The notes: generated from the sequence alone by a model not told the origin. A stretch of DNA of 64,000 nucleotides from Loktanella sp. S4079 (GCF_000967725.1 NZ_JXYE01000002.1:1054001-1118000), one strand, 5' to 3'; shown: positions 39,726 to 49,464, counted from the first letter of the stretch. Made by a program: numbers and translations.

Positions 39726-40423
39726 TTGCCCTCACTTTCTGTGCGGCTCACGGCGTGAATGATCATGTTCACAGCGACAGACAAGCCGATTAAAACAAAC
39801 CCTAATCCGAGAGCCAGCGCAAAATCCCCCTTGCCTGTTTCAAGCGCAATCGCCGTGGTCAGCACGCGTGTCGCATGGTCAATATTTCCGCCCACGATCA
39901 TGATCGCGCCAACCTCTCCGATGGCACGCCCAAAACCCGCAAGCGCCGCCGTCAGTAGCGCGCGCCGCCCATCCCACAAAAGCGTAGCGATGCGTTGCTT
40001 GCGCGTGGTTGAAAAGGAAATGAGCAGATCATGATACTCGGCCCAGATATCGCGTATCGACTGATGCGCGATTGAGGCAATTAATGGCGTAATGATGATG
40101 ACCTGCGCGATGATCATCGCCGTGGGCGTAAACAGCAATCCCAACACCCCAAACGGCCCCGCCCGCGACAACAATAGATATACCACCAGCCCAACAACAA
40201 CAGGCGGCAACCCCATCAGTGCATTTAGTACCGCAATGGTCGCTCTGCGATGTCGGAATCGTCGGATGGCAAGCCATGCACCGAATGGCAGGGCAATTAC
40301 AGAGGCGATCACAGTCGCCGAAACAGTCACTTGCAGCGACCGCAACGTGATTTCCACCAAATCAGAATCAAGCGTCACGACCAGCCAAAAGCCAGCGACC
40401 AGTCCCTCCCAAATTTCGCCCAT
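39719..40423 (-). CDS. tupB: Tungstate ABC transporter permease
   Basis: A 234-residue inner-membrane permease with about five or six helices. VTVSATVIASVIALPFGAWL opens the domain and ALAGFGRAIGEVGAIMIVGG is the conserved TupB/ModB-type coupling stretch. First gene of the minus-strand tup operon. The 65-base gap to the manganese transporter gene upstream must hold its promoter unless it is read through from the sit operon. Confidence 0.9.
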   Translation of the reverse strand: MGEIWEGLVAGFWLVVTLDSDLVEITLRSLQVTVSATVIASVIALPFGAWLAIRRFRHRRATIAVLNALMGLPPVVVGLVVYLLLSRAGPFGVLGLLFTPTAMIIAQVIIITPLIASIAHQSIRDIWAEYHDLLISFSTTRKQRIATLLWDGRRALLTAALAGFGRAIGEVGAIMIVGGNIDHATRVLTTAIALETGKGDFALALGLGFVLIGLSVAVNMIIHAVSRTESEGKW

Positions 40424-40488
40424 CCGTTTGCCTATCCTTGCGTCGGTTTGGCTAGGCTTTCACGTGATGGCGATCCGATCAAGAATAA

Positions 40489-41319
40489 TCAAACAACAGC
40501 AGAGGCTTGGCGATTTTTACGCGCAGCCCTGATGAAGGCAGCAATAAAGAGTACCGTTAGCACGAGAATTACGGTTGGGGCCGGCGCACTATCGATAAAG
40601 AAACTAATGTAAACACCTGACAAACCAGAGAAAAGTGTGATTGCCACAGCAATCGGCAGCATAAACTCAAATCGTTTTGTCAGCAGAAATGCAATGGCGC
40701 CCGGGGCGATCAATAGCCCAATCGCCAAGATGATACCCACCGCCGAAAGCGTCGCAACAATGGTCAGCGAAATCAGCGCAAGCAACCCGTAGTGCAACCA
40801 ACCGGTACGCAAGCCAACCGCCTGTGCCTGAACTGGATCAAAGGCATGCAGCAGGAAATCGCGCCGTTTCGCCACGATCAGCCCGCCAACGATGACCGCA
40901 ATGGTTCCCGCAGTCCACAGATCGGCCGCGCCCACCCCCAACATATTCCCAAAAAGAATATGGTCCAAATGCACATCGCTTGAGATTTTCGTATAGAGAA
41001 CGATGCCAAAACCGAACATGCCGGAAAACACGATCCCCATCACCGTGTCTTGTTTGACCCGACTGTTTTCAGACAAAAAGCCGGTTCCAATTGCACATAC
41101 CATACCCGCCACAAAAGCACCGATAATCAACGGAATATTCAGCAGATACGCCAGCACAACGCCCGGCAAAACCGCATGGCTGATCGCGTCACCCATCAAC
41201 GACCAGCCCTTGAGCACAAGGTAGCACGACAAAAGACTTGTCGGGACAGCAATGATCGCCATCATCAGGAATGCTTTGTTCATGAAGGCGAACTGGAATG
41301 GCATCAAGAGATAGTCCAT
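40489..41319 (-). CDS. Metal ABC transporter permease (SitD/ZnuB-like, Mn/Fe type)
   Basis: A 276-residue permease with eight or so helices. VPTSLLSCYLVLKGWSLMGD and AISHAVLPGVVLAYLLNIPL are the standard ABC-3 family motif. The frame is open for 99 residues upstream, but that stretch is not hydrophobic and lies within the other permease gene; the ATG at 41319 shares one base with that gene's stop (TAATG). With two permeases it completes a sitABCD-type importer. Confidence 0.9.
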   Translation of the reverse strand: MDYLLMPFQFAFMNKAFLMMAIIAVPTSLLSCYLVLKGWSLMGDAISHAVLPGVVLAYLLNIPLIIGAFVAGMVCAIGTGFLSENSRVKQDTVMGIVFSGMFGFGIVLYTKISSDVHLDHILFGNMLGVGAADLWTAGTIAVIVGGLIVAKRRDFLLHAFDPVQAQAVGLRTGWLHYGLLALISLTIVATLSAVGIILAIGLLIAPGAIAFLLTKRFEFMLPIAVAITLFSGLSGVYISFFIDSAPAPTVILVLTVLFIAAFIRAARKNRQASAVV

Positions 41320-42176
41320 TATGATGTCCTTAGCGCTTGGGCTGCGCGGCGACGTGCAGCGAGGTAGCCGTGCTTGGGCGCAAAGATAAAGACCACGATA
41401 AAGATCAACGTTTGCAGCGTCACAATCAGCCCGCCTGTCGCGCCATCTAGGAAATAGCTTAGGTATGCACCGACAAAACTGGTCCCTGACCCAATCGCCA
41501 CGCTCAGCGCCAAGAGCCGCGGAAACCGATCCGTTAGTAAATACGCCGTCGCACCCGGCGTCACCACCATTGCGATAACCAAGAACGCCCCAACGGTCTG
41601 CAGCGCAGCCACGCAAGAAGCCGACAGCAGTGTAAAGAAAATGATCCGCAACGCATCTACGCGCAGCCCGATAGATCGCGCATGGGTTTCATCAAAGAAC
41701 GTGACCATCAGGTCTTTCCATTTCGCCAAAAGAATCGCGAGCGTCACAAAGCCGATGATCGCCAATTGCACCGTGTCAGACGGCGTAATGGCTAGGATAT
41801 TCCCCATTGTGATCGTCTGCACGCTGACCGAGGTCGGCGACAGAGAGACCATGAACAATCCCAACCCAAAGAAGGACGTGAAAATGATCCCGATCACCGT
41901 GTCTTCTTTGAGGCCAGACCGTTGGTTCAAAAACAGCATAGCACCAGCAGCAAGGCCCCCAGCAGCAAATGCGCCAAGCGCAAATGGCAATCCCAGCATA
42001 TAGGCCCCTGCAACGCCCGGCACGATGGAATGCGACAGCGCGTCGCCGATCAATGACCAGCCCTTGAGCATGAGATAAGCAGATAAAAATGCACATACCC
42101 CACCGACAAGCGCGCTAACCCACATGGCGTTGAACATATAGCTATAGCCAAACGGCTGGAGCAGCGTTTCAATCAT
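41319..42176 (-). CDS. Metal ABC transporter permease (SitC-like, Mn/Fe type)
   Basis: A 285-residue inner-membrane permease. [20 protein letters not shown] is a typical SitC/MntB-type start, followed by [20 protein letters not shown]. It is paralogous to the next gene; two-permease systems of this kind usually import Mn2+ or Fe2+ rather than Zn2+. The ATG overlaps the ATPase stop by four bases. Confidence 0.9.
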   Translation of the reverse strand: MIETLLQPFGYSYMFNAMWVSALVGGVCAFLSAYLMLKGWSLIGDALSHSIVPGVAGAYMLGLPFALGAFAAGGLAAGAMLFLNQRSGLKEDTVIGIIFTSFFGLGLFMVSLSPTSVSVQTITMGNILAITPSDTVQLAIIGFVTLAILLAKWKDLMVTFFDETHARSIGLRVDALRIIFFTLLSASCVAALQTVGAFLVIAMVVTPGATAYLLTDRFPRLLALSVAIGSGTSFVGAYLSYFLDGATGGLIVTLQTLIFIVVFIFAPKHGYLAARRRAAQALRTS

Positions 42177-43024
42177 GCGCTGTCGCCTTCGTCATCATGC
42201 CCATAGACCACAAAAGGGCGTTCATCATCGGTGATGACCCGGATTTTACGTGCATCATCATCGTCATGCAGATCAGATCCACCGATCACAAAATGGCGCA
42301 GCACACCGCCAAAAGCATGTTCAAGATTTTCACGGGTAAATGTTGTTTCCGTCGGACCAAAGGCCAGGACCGTTTCCTTGACCAGAACGGTGCGATCGCA
42401 GAACTCTGGGACCGAACCCAGATTATGCGTAGACACCAGCATCACACGCCCCTCGTCCCGCATTTCACGTAACAGCTTGATGATGGCTTCTTCGGTTTGG
42501 ACATCAACCCCGGTAAAAGGTTCGTCCAACAAAATAACCTTGCCGTCCTGCGCCAATGCCCGCGCGAGAAACACGCGCTTGCGCTGTCCGCCTGAGAGCT
42601 CGCCAATTTGGCGTTTGCGAAATGCCTCCATCCCCACCCGCGCAAGAGCGGCTGTCACAGCATCGTGGTCGGCGGGTTTGGGATTTCGGAAAAATCCCAT
42701 ATGCCCGTATCGCCCCATCATAACGACATCTTCCACGAGTACGGGAAACGACCAATCGACTTCTTCGGACTGTGGGACATAGGCGACAATGTTTTGGCGC
42801 AGGGCCTCTTTCACGGGTTTTCCCATGACGGAAATGCGCCCGCCTGCGGCTGGGACAAACCCCATGATCGCCTTGAAGAGCGTGGATTTCCCCGCCCCGT
42901 TCACCCCGACAAGTGCGGTAATCGTACCAACGGGGATATCAAAACTGGCGTGCCGCAATGCCGTATGACCATTACGATAGGTTACGGTCACATCATCGGC
43001 GACAATGCCTGAGCGTGGTGTCAC
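42173..43024 (-). CDS. Metal ABC transporter ATP-binding protein (SitB-like)
   Basis: A 283-residue ATPase. Walker A is GVNGAGKST, the signature is [15 protein letters not shown], and Walker B is [12 protein letters not shown], with [15 protein letters not shown] after it. The C-terminal tail is rich in D and H ([21 protein letters not shown]), which might bind metal and sense load. It overlaps both neighbours by four bases. Confidence 0.92.
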   Translation of the reverse strand: MTPRSGIVADDVTVTYRNGHTALRHASFDIPVGTITALVGVNGAGKSTLFKAIMGFVPAAGGRISVMGKPVKEALRQNIVAYVPQSEEVDWSFPVLVEDVVMMGRYGHMGFFRNPKPADHDAVTAALARVGMEAFRKRQIGELSGGQRKRVFLARALAQDGKVILLDEPFTGVDVQTEEAIIKLLREMRDEGRVMLVSTHNLGSVPEFCDRTVLVKETVLAFGPTETTFTRENLEHAFGGVLRHFVIGGSDLHDDDDARKIRVITDDERPFVVYGHDDEGDSA

Positions 43025-43914
43025 TGGGTTAATCCTTCGGCAATGGTCTGCGAAGTGACGCGCAGAAGTTCGAGATAGGACGGCACCGGGCCATCAGCCT
43101 CGGTCAGACTATCAACATAGAGAACCCCACCGTAGGCTGCCCCGGTTTCACGGGCAACTTGCTGTGCGGGCGATTGTGATACCGTGCTTTCGCAGAACAC
43201 CGCAGGGATTTCATTTTCGCGAACTGCATCAATGACACGGCGCACCTGTTGCGGGGTCCCTTGGCTGTCGGCGTTGATGGGCCAGAGGTAGAGCTCTTGC
43301 ATTTCAAAGTCGCGCGCCAAATAGCTAAAGGCGCCCTCACAGCTTACCAGCCAGCGTTTATCTGTTGGGATCGCAATGATTTCATCGCGTAACGGCGCAA
43401 TCGCCTCGGTGATCTGTGCCTTGTAGGTTTCTGCATTGGCCATGTAGATATCCGCGTTCTCTGGGTCATGCGCGACAAAGCCGTCGCGGATGTTATCAAC
43501 GTAGACAAGAGCACTTTGCAGGCTCATCCATGCGTGCGGGTTTGGCTTTCCTTCGTATTCACCCGAGGTAATGCTGATCGGCGCAATACCATCAGTCAGT
43601 GTCACGCTAGGCACATCGCCAAGGTTGGTAAGGAATTGTTCGAACCACAGCTCGAGGTTCAGACCATTCCACAAGATCAGATCAGCGTCATGTGCACGAA
43701 TGATATCGCGCGGAGTTGGCTGGTACCCGTGAATTTCCGCCCCCGGCTTTGTAATGCTTTCGACAATTGCAACATCACCCGCAACATTGCGTGCCATGTC
43801 AGCGATCACGGTAAATGTCGTTACCGCTTTGAACTTGTTATCGTCGGCCAAGGCACCGCTAGCGACAAAAACCGCAGATAGCCCAATAACTGTGCGTTTA
43901 ATCAGCTGACGCAT
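43021..43914 (-). CDS. sitA: Metal ABC transporter substrate-binding protein (SitA/MntC-like)
   Basis: A 297-residue periplasmic protein. The signal peptide ends near ASGALADD. The four expected ligands are in place: H in [13 protein letters not shown] in NPHAWMS, E in [13 protein letters not shown] and D in [12 protein letters not shown]; His-His-Glu-Asp is the Mn2+/Fe2+ set, whereas Zn2+ proteins usually have a third His and a His-rich loop, which is absent. First gene of the operon, with a palindrome in its promoter. Confidence 0.92.
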   Translation of the reverse strand: MRQLIKRTVIGLSAVFVASGALADDNKFKAVTTFTVIADMARNVAGDVAIVESITKPGAEIHGYQPTPRDIIRAHDADLILWNGLNLELWFEQFLTNLGDVPSVTLTDGIAPISITSGEYEGKPNPHAWMSLQSALVYVDNIRDGFVAHDPENADIYMANAETYKAQITEAIAPLRDEIIAIPTDKRWLVSCEGAFSYLARDFEMQELYLWPINADSQGTPQQVRRVIDAVRENEIPAVFCESTVSQSPAQQVARETGAAYGGVLYVDSLTEADGPVPSYLELLRVTSQTIAEGLTQ

Positions 43915-44247
43915 AAGAATGCTCCGTTAATGTAACAACATGCAAATGCATATGAGAATTATTCGCAACTGTAAATCCCACATTTCCCACCACATGACGC
44001 AACAGCGCTGAAAATTGCCGCAAACGAACAATGTGAAAGCAGAATTTTCGCCGCACGATACAGTCAAACACCGTCACTGCGACACGAAACCGCCCCAGAC
44101 GCAAAGGACGAAACGCCCGAAAAACGAGAATACGATACAAAAATTCCCTAAATATAAGCCACTTAGAGACCCAAATAGCCTGAAAAGAAAAAACTCCGCC
44201 TTTCAAGTTGCAAATCAAACTAAGGACGGATTTAGTTACAGGCGAAA
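43915..44247. other. Divergent intergenic region between sitA and the polyamine-type ABC operon (333 bases)
   Basis: No gene is supported. The region is clearly more A-rich than its surroundings, especially 44090-44230. It must contain both promoters and the sit operator described separately. The stretch before 44248 resembles an untranslated leader; no riboswitch could be recognised. Confidence 0.6.
43953..43967. promoter_or_regulatory. Candidate Mn/Fe-responsive operator of the sit operon
   Basis: TGAGAAT-T-ATTCGCA is an imperfect 7+1+7 palindrome (six of seven pairs) centred about 46 bases before the sitA start. GAAT-N-ATTC cores are reminiscent of Fur-superfamily sites. ATGCAAATGCAT lies directly next to it. 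The regulator (Mur/Fur, MntR or Irr) cannot be chosen from sequence. Confidence 0.45.
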
Positions 44248-45372
44248 ATGCCAATCCTCGGGGGAAATGGTTTGTCAGCAACCAAGAGCGACAATGCGTT
44301 CGTCGAATTTGAACGCGTACAGAAAAGTTACGATGGTGAGAATCTGGTCGTCAAAGACCTGAACCTATCAATGCCCAAGGGCGAATTCCTAACAATGCTC
44401 GGGCCATCAGGGTCCGGAAAAACCACCTGCCTGATGATGCTTGCTGGTTTCGAAACAGCCACGCACGGGGAAATCCGGCTTGATGGCGTTTCGATCAATA
44501 ACATCCCACCACATAAACGCGGCATTGGCATGGTTTTCCAAAACTATGCGCTTTTCCCGCATATGACCGTGGCCGAGAACCTCTCGTTCCCTTTGGAAGT
44601 TCGCAAGATTGGCAAATCTGAGCGCGACGAGAAAGTCATGCGTGCGCTGGGAATGGTGCAAATGCAAGATTTCGCTGGTCGTCGCCCTGCCCAGCTTTCG
44701 GGTGGTCAGCAGCAGCGTATCGCGCTTGCCCGCGCTTTGGTCTTTGAACCGGAACTGGTTTTGATGGATGAACCGCTTGGCGCGCTTGATAAACAGCTCC
44801 GCGAAACGCTGCAGTTTGAAATCACAAACCTTGCGCACGAACTGGGTATTACAGTTGTATACGTGACCCACGATCAGACCGAAGCCCTGACAATGTCAGA
44901 TCGCGTCGCTGTCTTTGACGATGGCCGCATTCAACAACTTGCCCCGCCAGATGAACTCTATGAGGCGCCACAAAACAGCTTTGTTGCGCAGTTTATTGGC
45001 GAAAACAACACGTTGGAAGGTGTCGTTCAAGAAATCCGCGGCGATAGCTGCATCGTTAAGCTGGACAATGGTGACATCATCGACGCGCAACCTGTGAACG
45101 TCAGCCAAGTCGGTGAACGCACCAAAGTGTCGATCCGCCCCGAACGCGTCGAATTCGATAAAACCCGCCTCAGCCCCGATGCGCATACGCTCAAGGCCGA
45201 GGTGCTGGAATTCATCTATATGGGTGACATTTTCCGGACACGACTGCGGGTGGCAGGCAACGACAACTTTATCATCAAAACACGAAACGCGCCTGATCAA
45301 GTGCGTTTGACCCCAGGCAGTCAGATCGAAATTGGCTGGTTGGCACGAGATTGCCGTGCGCTAGACGCGTAA
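44248..45372 (+). CDS. ABC transporter ATP-binding protein (spermidine/putrescine PotA-like)
   Basis: A 374-residue ATPase with Walker A GPSGSGKTT, signature LSGGQQQRIALARAL, Walker B LVLMDEPLGALD and a C-terminal TOBE domain (from about residue 290: SQVGERTKVSIRPERVEF). The family imports polyamines, but in Rhodobacteraceae close relatives also serve other solutes. The ATG at 44248 has AGGCGAA upstream. It opens a five-gene operon. Substrate unproven. Confidence 0.9.
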   Translation: MPILGGNGLSATKSDNAFVEFERVQKSYDGENLVVKDLNLSMPKGEFLTMLGPSGSGKTTCLMMLAGFETATHGEIRLDGVSINNIPPHKRGIGMVFQNYALFPHMTVAENLSFPLEVRKIGKSERDEKVMRALGMVQMQDFAGRRPAQLSGGQQQRIALARALVFEPELVLMDEPLGALDKQLRETLQFEITNLAHELGITVVYVTHDQTEALTMSDRVAVFDDGRIQQLAPPDELYEAPQNSFVAQFIGENNTLEGVVQEIRGDSCIVKLDNGDIIDAQPVNVSQVGERTKVSIRPERVEFDKTRLSPDAHTLKAEVLEFIYMGDIFRTRLRVAGNDNFIIKTRNAPDQVRLTPGSQIEIGWLARDCRALDA

Positions 45373-45449
45373 TGGCTGAGACAGGGCTGACCTTCACCCG
45401 GAGGGTCGGCTCGAACGAACTAAACCGGGTAACATAACGGGAGACTACA

Positions 45450-46556
45450 ATGACTTTGACCAAAGCACTCATGGCCACTTCGGCTCTGACGCTGGCGGGT
45501 TCAACTGCCTTTGCGGAAAGCCACATGGCCGACGAAATGACGATCGTCAGCTGGGGCGGTGCATATTCTGCCTCGCAACAAGCAGCCTATCACGACCCCT
45601 ACATGGAAATGACAGGCGTCACCATCGTCAACGATGAAAGCTCGAACGAAGCGGTCGCAAAACTGCGCGCCATGAACGAAGCGGGCAACATCACATGGGA
45701 CGTTGTTGACGTTGTTGCATCTGACGCGATCCGCCTGTGCGACGAAGGTCTTGCGCTGGAAATCGACGCGGACGAACAGCTGGCACCCGGCGATGACGGC
45801 TCATCTGCTTCTGACGATTTCGGCGATCTGATCGTATCTGATTGCTTCATCCCACAGATCGTTTACTCGACAACTGCTGGCTACCGTACAGACCTAGTTG
45901 GTGACACACCTCCAACATCAATCTGCGCGTTCTTCGATCTCGAAGCGTACCCAGGCATGCGTTCGCTTGAAAAGCGTCCAATCAACAACATGGAATGGGC
46001 ACTGCTGTGTGACGGCGTTGCAAAAGAAGACGTCTATGACGTTCTGGAAACCGAAGAAGGCCAAGCGCAAGCCTTCGCAAAGCTTGATACCATCAAAGAC
46101 AGCGTTGTCTGGTGGTCTGCTGGTGCTGACACGCCACAATTGCTGGCCGACGGCGAAGTCGTCATGGGCACAACATACAACGGCCGTCTGTTCAGCCTGA
46201 TCGTTGAGCAAGAGCAGCCCGTTGAAATGCTGTGGGACGCGCAAGTGTTTGACCTTGATGGTTGGATCATCCCTGCGGGCCTAAGCCCAGAGCGCGAAGC
46301 ACGCGCATTGGACTATGTCCGGTTTGCGACAGATACACAGCGCCTCGCTGACCAAGCGAAATACATCTCTTACGGTCCAGCACGTGCATCTTCTGCTCCG
46401 CTGGTTGGTCAACACGCAACACTGGGTATCGACATGGCACCACACATGCCAACAGACCCAGCGAACGCGACAAACACCTTCCTGTACAACTACGAATGGT
46501 GGGCTGATTACCGCGACGATCTGGACGCAAAATTCCAGAGCTGGCTCGCACAATAA
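45450..46556 (+). CDS. ABC transporter extracellular solute-binding protein (PotD-like)
   Basis: A 368-residue periplasmic binding protein. The signal peptide MTLTKALMATSALTLAGSTA ends near AFAES. The mature part begins MTIVSWGGAYSASQQAAYHD, a family 1/PotD-like opening, with NITWDVVDVVASDAIRLCDE and YEWWADYRDDLDAKFQSWL at the end. GGGAG lies six bases before the ATG. Several paired cysteines (for example LCDEG, SDCF, ICAFF, LLCDG) suggest disulfides in the periplasm. Confidence 0.92.
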   Translation: MTLTKALMATSALTLAGSTAFAESHMADEMTIVSWGGAYSASQQAAYHDPYMEMTGVTIVNDESSNEAVAKLRAMNEAGNITWDVVDVVASDAIRLCDEGLALEIDADEQLAPGDDGSSASDDFGDLIVSDCFIPQIVYSTTAGYRTDLVGDTPPTSICAFFDLEAYPGMRSLEKRPINNMEWALLCDGVAKEDVYDVLETEEGQAQAFAKLDTIKDSVVWWSAGADTPQLLADGEVVMGTTYNGRLFSLIVEQEQPVEMLWDAQVFDLDGWIIPAGLSPEREARALDYVRFATDTQRLADQAKYISYGPARASSAPLVGQHATLGIDMAPHMPTDPANATNTFLYNYEWWADYRDDLDAKFQSWLAQ

Positions 46557-46567
46557 GCCATAGCGAC

Positions 46568-46597
46568 TGCGCAAGGTGGGGTGACCTGCCTTGCGCA
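46568..46597 (+). terminator. Stem-loop after the solute-binding protein gene
   Basis: TGCGCAAGG (46568-46576) pairs perfectly with CCTTGCGCA (46589-46597) around 12 bases. No T-run follows. It lies 12 bases after the stop codon and probably reduces read-through or guards the 3' end of the binding-protein message. Confidence 0.5.
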
Positions 46598-46619
46598 TCT
46601 TCACCTACGGGAACTCGAG

Positions 46620-46907
46620 ATGCCAAAAGGCTATATCATCGGCCATATCACCGTGAACGATCCTGACGCCTATCAGGAATACATCACCAAAGACACGCCC
46701 ATGATCGCAGCCTACGGAGGCAAACCAATCGCCCGTGGCGGGCAGGCCGAAACGCCCGAAGGGGCCGCCTTTGAACGCCATGTGATTTTCGAGTTTCCAG
46801 ACTTTGAAAGCGCCAAAGCGCTATACCATTCCAAAGAATACCAAGAGGTCGCTCGCATCCGCCGCGAAACAGCGCAGAGCATGATCGTCTTGGTCGAAGG
46901 GGTCTAA
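46620..46907 (+). CDS. DUF1330 domain protein inside the ABC operon
   Basis: A 95-residue protein of the dimeric ferredoxin-like (ABM-like) fold: KGYIIGHITVNDPDAYQEYI, then HVIFEFPDFESAKALYHSKE. The family includes small cytoplasmic proteins of unknown role. The ATG at 46620 follows GGGAA by six bases. It ends three bases before the permease gene, so it is a true operon member. Its constant position in a transport operon would suggest that it acts on the imported compound. Confidence 0.88.
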   Translation: MPKGYIIGHITVNDPDAYQEYITKDTPMIAAYGGKPIARGGQAETPEGAAFERHVIFEFPDFESAKALYHSKEYQEVARIRRETAQSMIVLVEGV

Positions 46908-46910
46908 AAA

Positions 46911-48524
46911 ATGGCAGAGCCAGTCCTTGCCGCCGATGGCACACCTCTCAAGGCCAGCCTAAAACGTGCCTTACGCCGCCAAAAGATGCGCGCGCTGTTG
47001 TTAATCGCGCCCCTCCTTTTGTTTATTATGCTGACGTTCATTATCCCGATTGGGCAAATGCTCTTTCGGTCGATTGAGAACCAGATCGTAAGCGATACAA
47101 TTCCGCGCACTGTTGCGGCACTTGATAGCTGGGATCACGACGCCGATGAGGTGCCCCCTGCCCCCGTGTTCGAGGCACTTGCCAAGGACATGATGATCGC
47201 AGCCGAGCTGAAAGAGCACACGCGTCTTGGCAGCCGGTTGAACTATGAAATGTCGGGGATTTCCTCACTGTTCCGCAAATCAGGCCGTCGTGTCGATGAC
47301 ATTGGTGAGGTCTACACTGACCAATTCACCGATCTGGACCCAGCCTGGGAGGACCCTGCGACATGGGTTCAGCTTTTGGCGGCCCCAAGCTGGATCGCAG
47401 CGGGCGACGCTTGGGATGGCAGCGGTGCGGAACCTGCATTCGAAATTTCAAACGATGCCACGACCCAATTTCCAGAAACCGCAGATATCTACGCTGATTT
47501 CGCCCGTGTCATTCAAACTGAAGACAACGATAGCCCCACCGAGGAAGAACCCTGGAACGTGGTCTATCTTGCGCTTTACAACGATCTGATGGCTAATCCG
47601 GGCGCAACTGCGCCTGCAGAATTGGCGGGCCTGATTGATACGACGCGCAGCGCCCTGCCCGGTTTTGAGGTCGAAGACGTCAAAGCAAGCTTTGAAGATA
47701 TCGACGACGATTGGATTAGCGCAGATGTTTGGGAAACGATCTATACCTATAGCCCAGCTTACACCAACGGCTATTTCCTCAACGCGATTGACCTACAAAA
47801 AACCCCTGACGGGATCGAATGGCAGCCCGAGAACGAACAGATCTACCTGACCCTGTTCTGGCGCACGATGCTGATGTCGCTGACAATCACCTTTAGCTGC
47901 ATTTTGCTTGGCTATCCCGTCGCGTGGATGTTGGCGAACCTGCCCTCGCGCAAAGCCAACCTGCTCATGATCCTTGTTCTGCTACCATTCTGGACATCGC
48001 TGCTGGTGCGGACATCCGCATGGAAAGTTCTGCTGCAAAACCAAGGGGTCATCAACGACCTTCTGGTTTGGTTCGGCTTTGTCGCGGATGACAATCGGCT
48101 TGCGCTGATCAACAACGCAACAGGTACGATTATCGCCATGACGCATATCCTGCTGCCATTCATGATCTTGCCGCTTTACTCTGTGATGCAAACCATCCCA
48201 CCAAGCTATCTGCGCGCCGCAAAATCGCTGGGTGCAACCAATTGGACGGCCTTTTGGCGGGTGTACTTTCCGCAATCTGTACCGGGGATTGGCGCGGGTT
48301 CGATCCTCGTGTTCATTCTGGCCATTGGTTACTACATCACACCAGAAATCGTGGGCGGGACCAAAGGTGTCTTTATCTCGAACCGGATTGCCTACCACAT
48401 CTCTAGCTCACTGAACTGGGGCTTAGCTGCGGCACTGGGCGCAATCCTTCTGGCGATCGTTCTCGCGCTCTATTGGGCATACGACCGGATCGTCGGCATC
48501 GACAACGTGAAACTAGGGGGCTGA
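46911..48524 (+). CDS. ABC transporter permease (PotB-like) with a large periplasmic insertion
   Basis: A 537-residue permease. Helix 1 (about 28-50, LLLIAPLLLFIMLTFIIPIG) is followed by about 265 acidic, soluble residues before helix 2 (about 319). The rest is a normal PotB-type domain with the EAA motif SYLRAAKSLGATNWTAFW. Usual PotB proteins are near 280-300 residues, so almost all the extra length is one loop, expected to face the periplasm. No frame change or stop interrupts it. GAAGGGG precedes the ATG. Confidence 0.88.
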   Translation: MAEPVLAADGTPLKASLKRALRRQKMRALLLIAPLLLFIMLTFIIPIGQMLFRSIENQIVSDTIPRTVAALDSWDHDADEVPPAPVFEALAKDMMIAAELKEHTRLGSRLNYEMSGISSLFRKSGRRVDDIGEVYTDQFTDLDPAWEDPATWVQLLAAPSWIAAGDAWDGSGAEPAFEISNDATTQFPETADIYADFARVIQTEDNDSPTEEEPWNVVYLALYNDLMANPGATAPAELAGLIDTTRSALPGFEVEDVKASFEDIDDDWISADVWETIYTYSPAYTNGYFLNAIDLQKTPDGIEWQPENEQIYLTLFWRTMLMSLTITFSCILLGYPVAWMLANLPSRKANLLMILVLLPFWTSLLVRTSAWKVLLQNQGVINDLLVWFGFVADDNRLALINNATGTIIAMTHILLPFMILPLYSVMQTIPPSYLRAAKSLGATNWTAFWRVYFPQSVPGIGAGSILVFILAIGYYITPEIVGGTKGVFISNRIAYHISSSLNWGLAAALGAILLAIVLALYWAYDRIVGIDNVKLGG

Positions 48525-48528
48525 TCTG

Positions 48529-49413
48529 ATGAGCTTGCCAATCTATGCAACCACGGGTCAAAAGATCTGGTACTACACCTTCCGCGTCATCGTTGGATTG
48601 ATCCTGTTCTTTTTGATCGCACCGATCATCATCATTATCCCACTGTCGTTTAACGCCGAGAACTTCTTTACCTTCACGCCAAAGATGCTCGCGTTGGACC
48701 CAGAGGGCTATTCGCTGAAACACTACCGGGACTTCTTTACCAACCCTGACTGGATCAGACCTTTGAAGAACTCTTTGATCATCGCGCCCTTCGCGACGAT
48801 CCTATCGGTTTCGCTAGGGACCTTGGCCGCAATTGGTCTGTCACAATCGCATGTGCCATTCCGCCGCGGGATTATGGCGATCCTGATTTCACCGATGATC
48901 GTTCCATTGATCATTTCGGCAACTGGGATGTTCTTTTTCTACAGCCAAATGGGCCTGTGGATGGAAGAAACCTTTGGCATCTCCAAATCCCTGTCAGGCT
49001 ATATCAAGGTCATCTTGGCCCACGCCGCGCTCGGTATTCCCTTTGTGATCATCACCGTGACAGCAACGCTGGTGGGCTTTGACCAATCACTGACACGGGC
49101 CGCTGCGAATATGGGCGCCACCCCGACCGTCACCTTCTTTCGGGTGCAGATGCCGCTGATCCTACCCGGTGTGATCTCGGGCGGATTGTTTGCCTTTATT
49201 ACCTCGTTTGATGAGGTGGTTGTGGTTCTTTTTGTCGGTGCCGCTGCGCAAAAGACGCTGCCATGGCAAATGTTCACGGGCCTACGCGAACAGATCAGCC
49301 CGACCATCTTGGCGGTTGCGACGGTTCTGGTCGGTATCTCGATTTTGCTACTCACGACAGTCGAACTGCTCCGCCGCCGATCTGAACGGTTACGGGGCAT
49401 GTCGCCTAGCTAA
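48529..49413 (+). CDS. ABC transporter permease (PotC-like)
   Basis: A 294-residue permease with six helices. IVGLILFFLIAPIIIIIPLS is the first, and LTRAAANMGATPTVTFFRVQ is the EAA motif that contacts the ATPase. The length is normal, unlike its partner. GGGGGC precedes the ATG at a good distance. Last gene of the operon, followed by a strong terminator. Confidence 0.9.
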   Translation: MSLPIYATTGQKIWYYTFRVIVGLILFFLIAPIIIIIPLSFNAENFFTFTPKMLALDPEGYSLKHYRDFFTNPDWIRPLKNSLIIAPFATILSVSLGTLAAIGLSQSHVPFRRGIMAILISPMIVPLIISATGMFFFYSQMGLWMEETFGISKSLSGYIKVILAHAALGIPFVIITVTATLVGFDQSLTRAAANMGATPTVTFFRVQMPLILPGVISGGLFAFITSFDEVVVVLFVGAAAQKTLPWQMFTGLREQISPTILAVATVLVGISILLLTTVELLRRRSERLRGMSPS

Positions 49414-49433
49414 GACACCGAAATCTCATCTCG

Positions 49434-49463
49434 AAAGGCGGGCCATCAGTGCCCGCCTTTTTT
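49434..49463 (+). terminator. Rho-independent terminator of the polyamine-type ABC operon
   Basis: AAAGGCGGGC (49434-49443) and GCCCGCCTTT (49451-49460) form a ten-pair stem with a seven-base loop, followed by more T (TTTTTTG in total). It ends two bases before the convergent AEC gene's stop codon, and the A-tract on the other side may let it work in reverse too. Confidence 0.9.
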
Positions 49464-49464
49464 G

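Noticed and set aside
40489..41616. A 99-residue N-terminal extension of the SitD-like permease
   Set aside because: It reads through the other permease gene in a different frame and is not hydrophobic; the TAATG junction at 41319 gives the right start.
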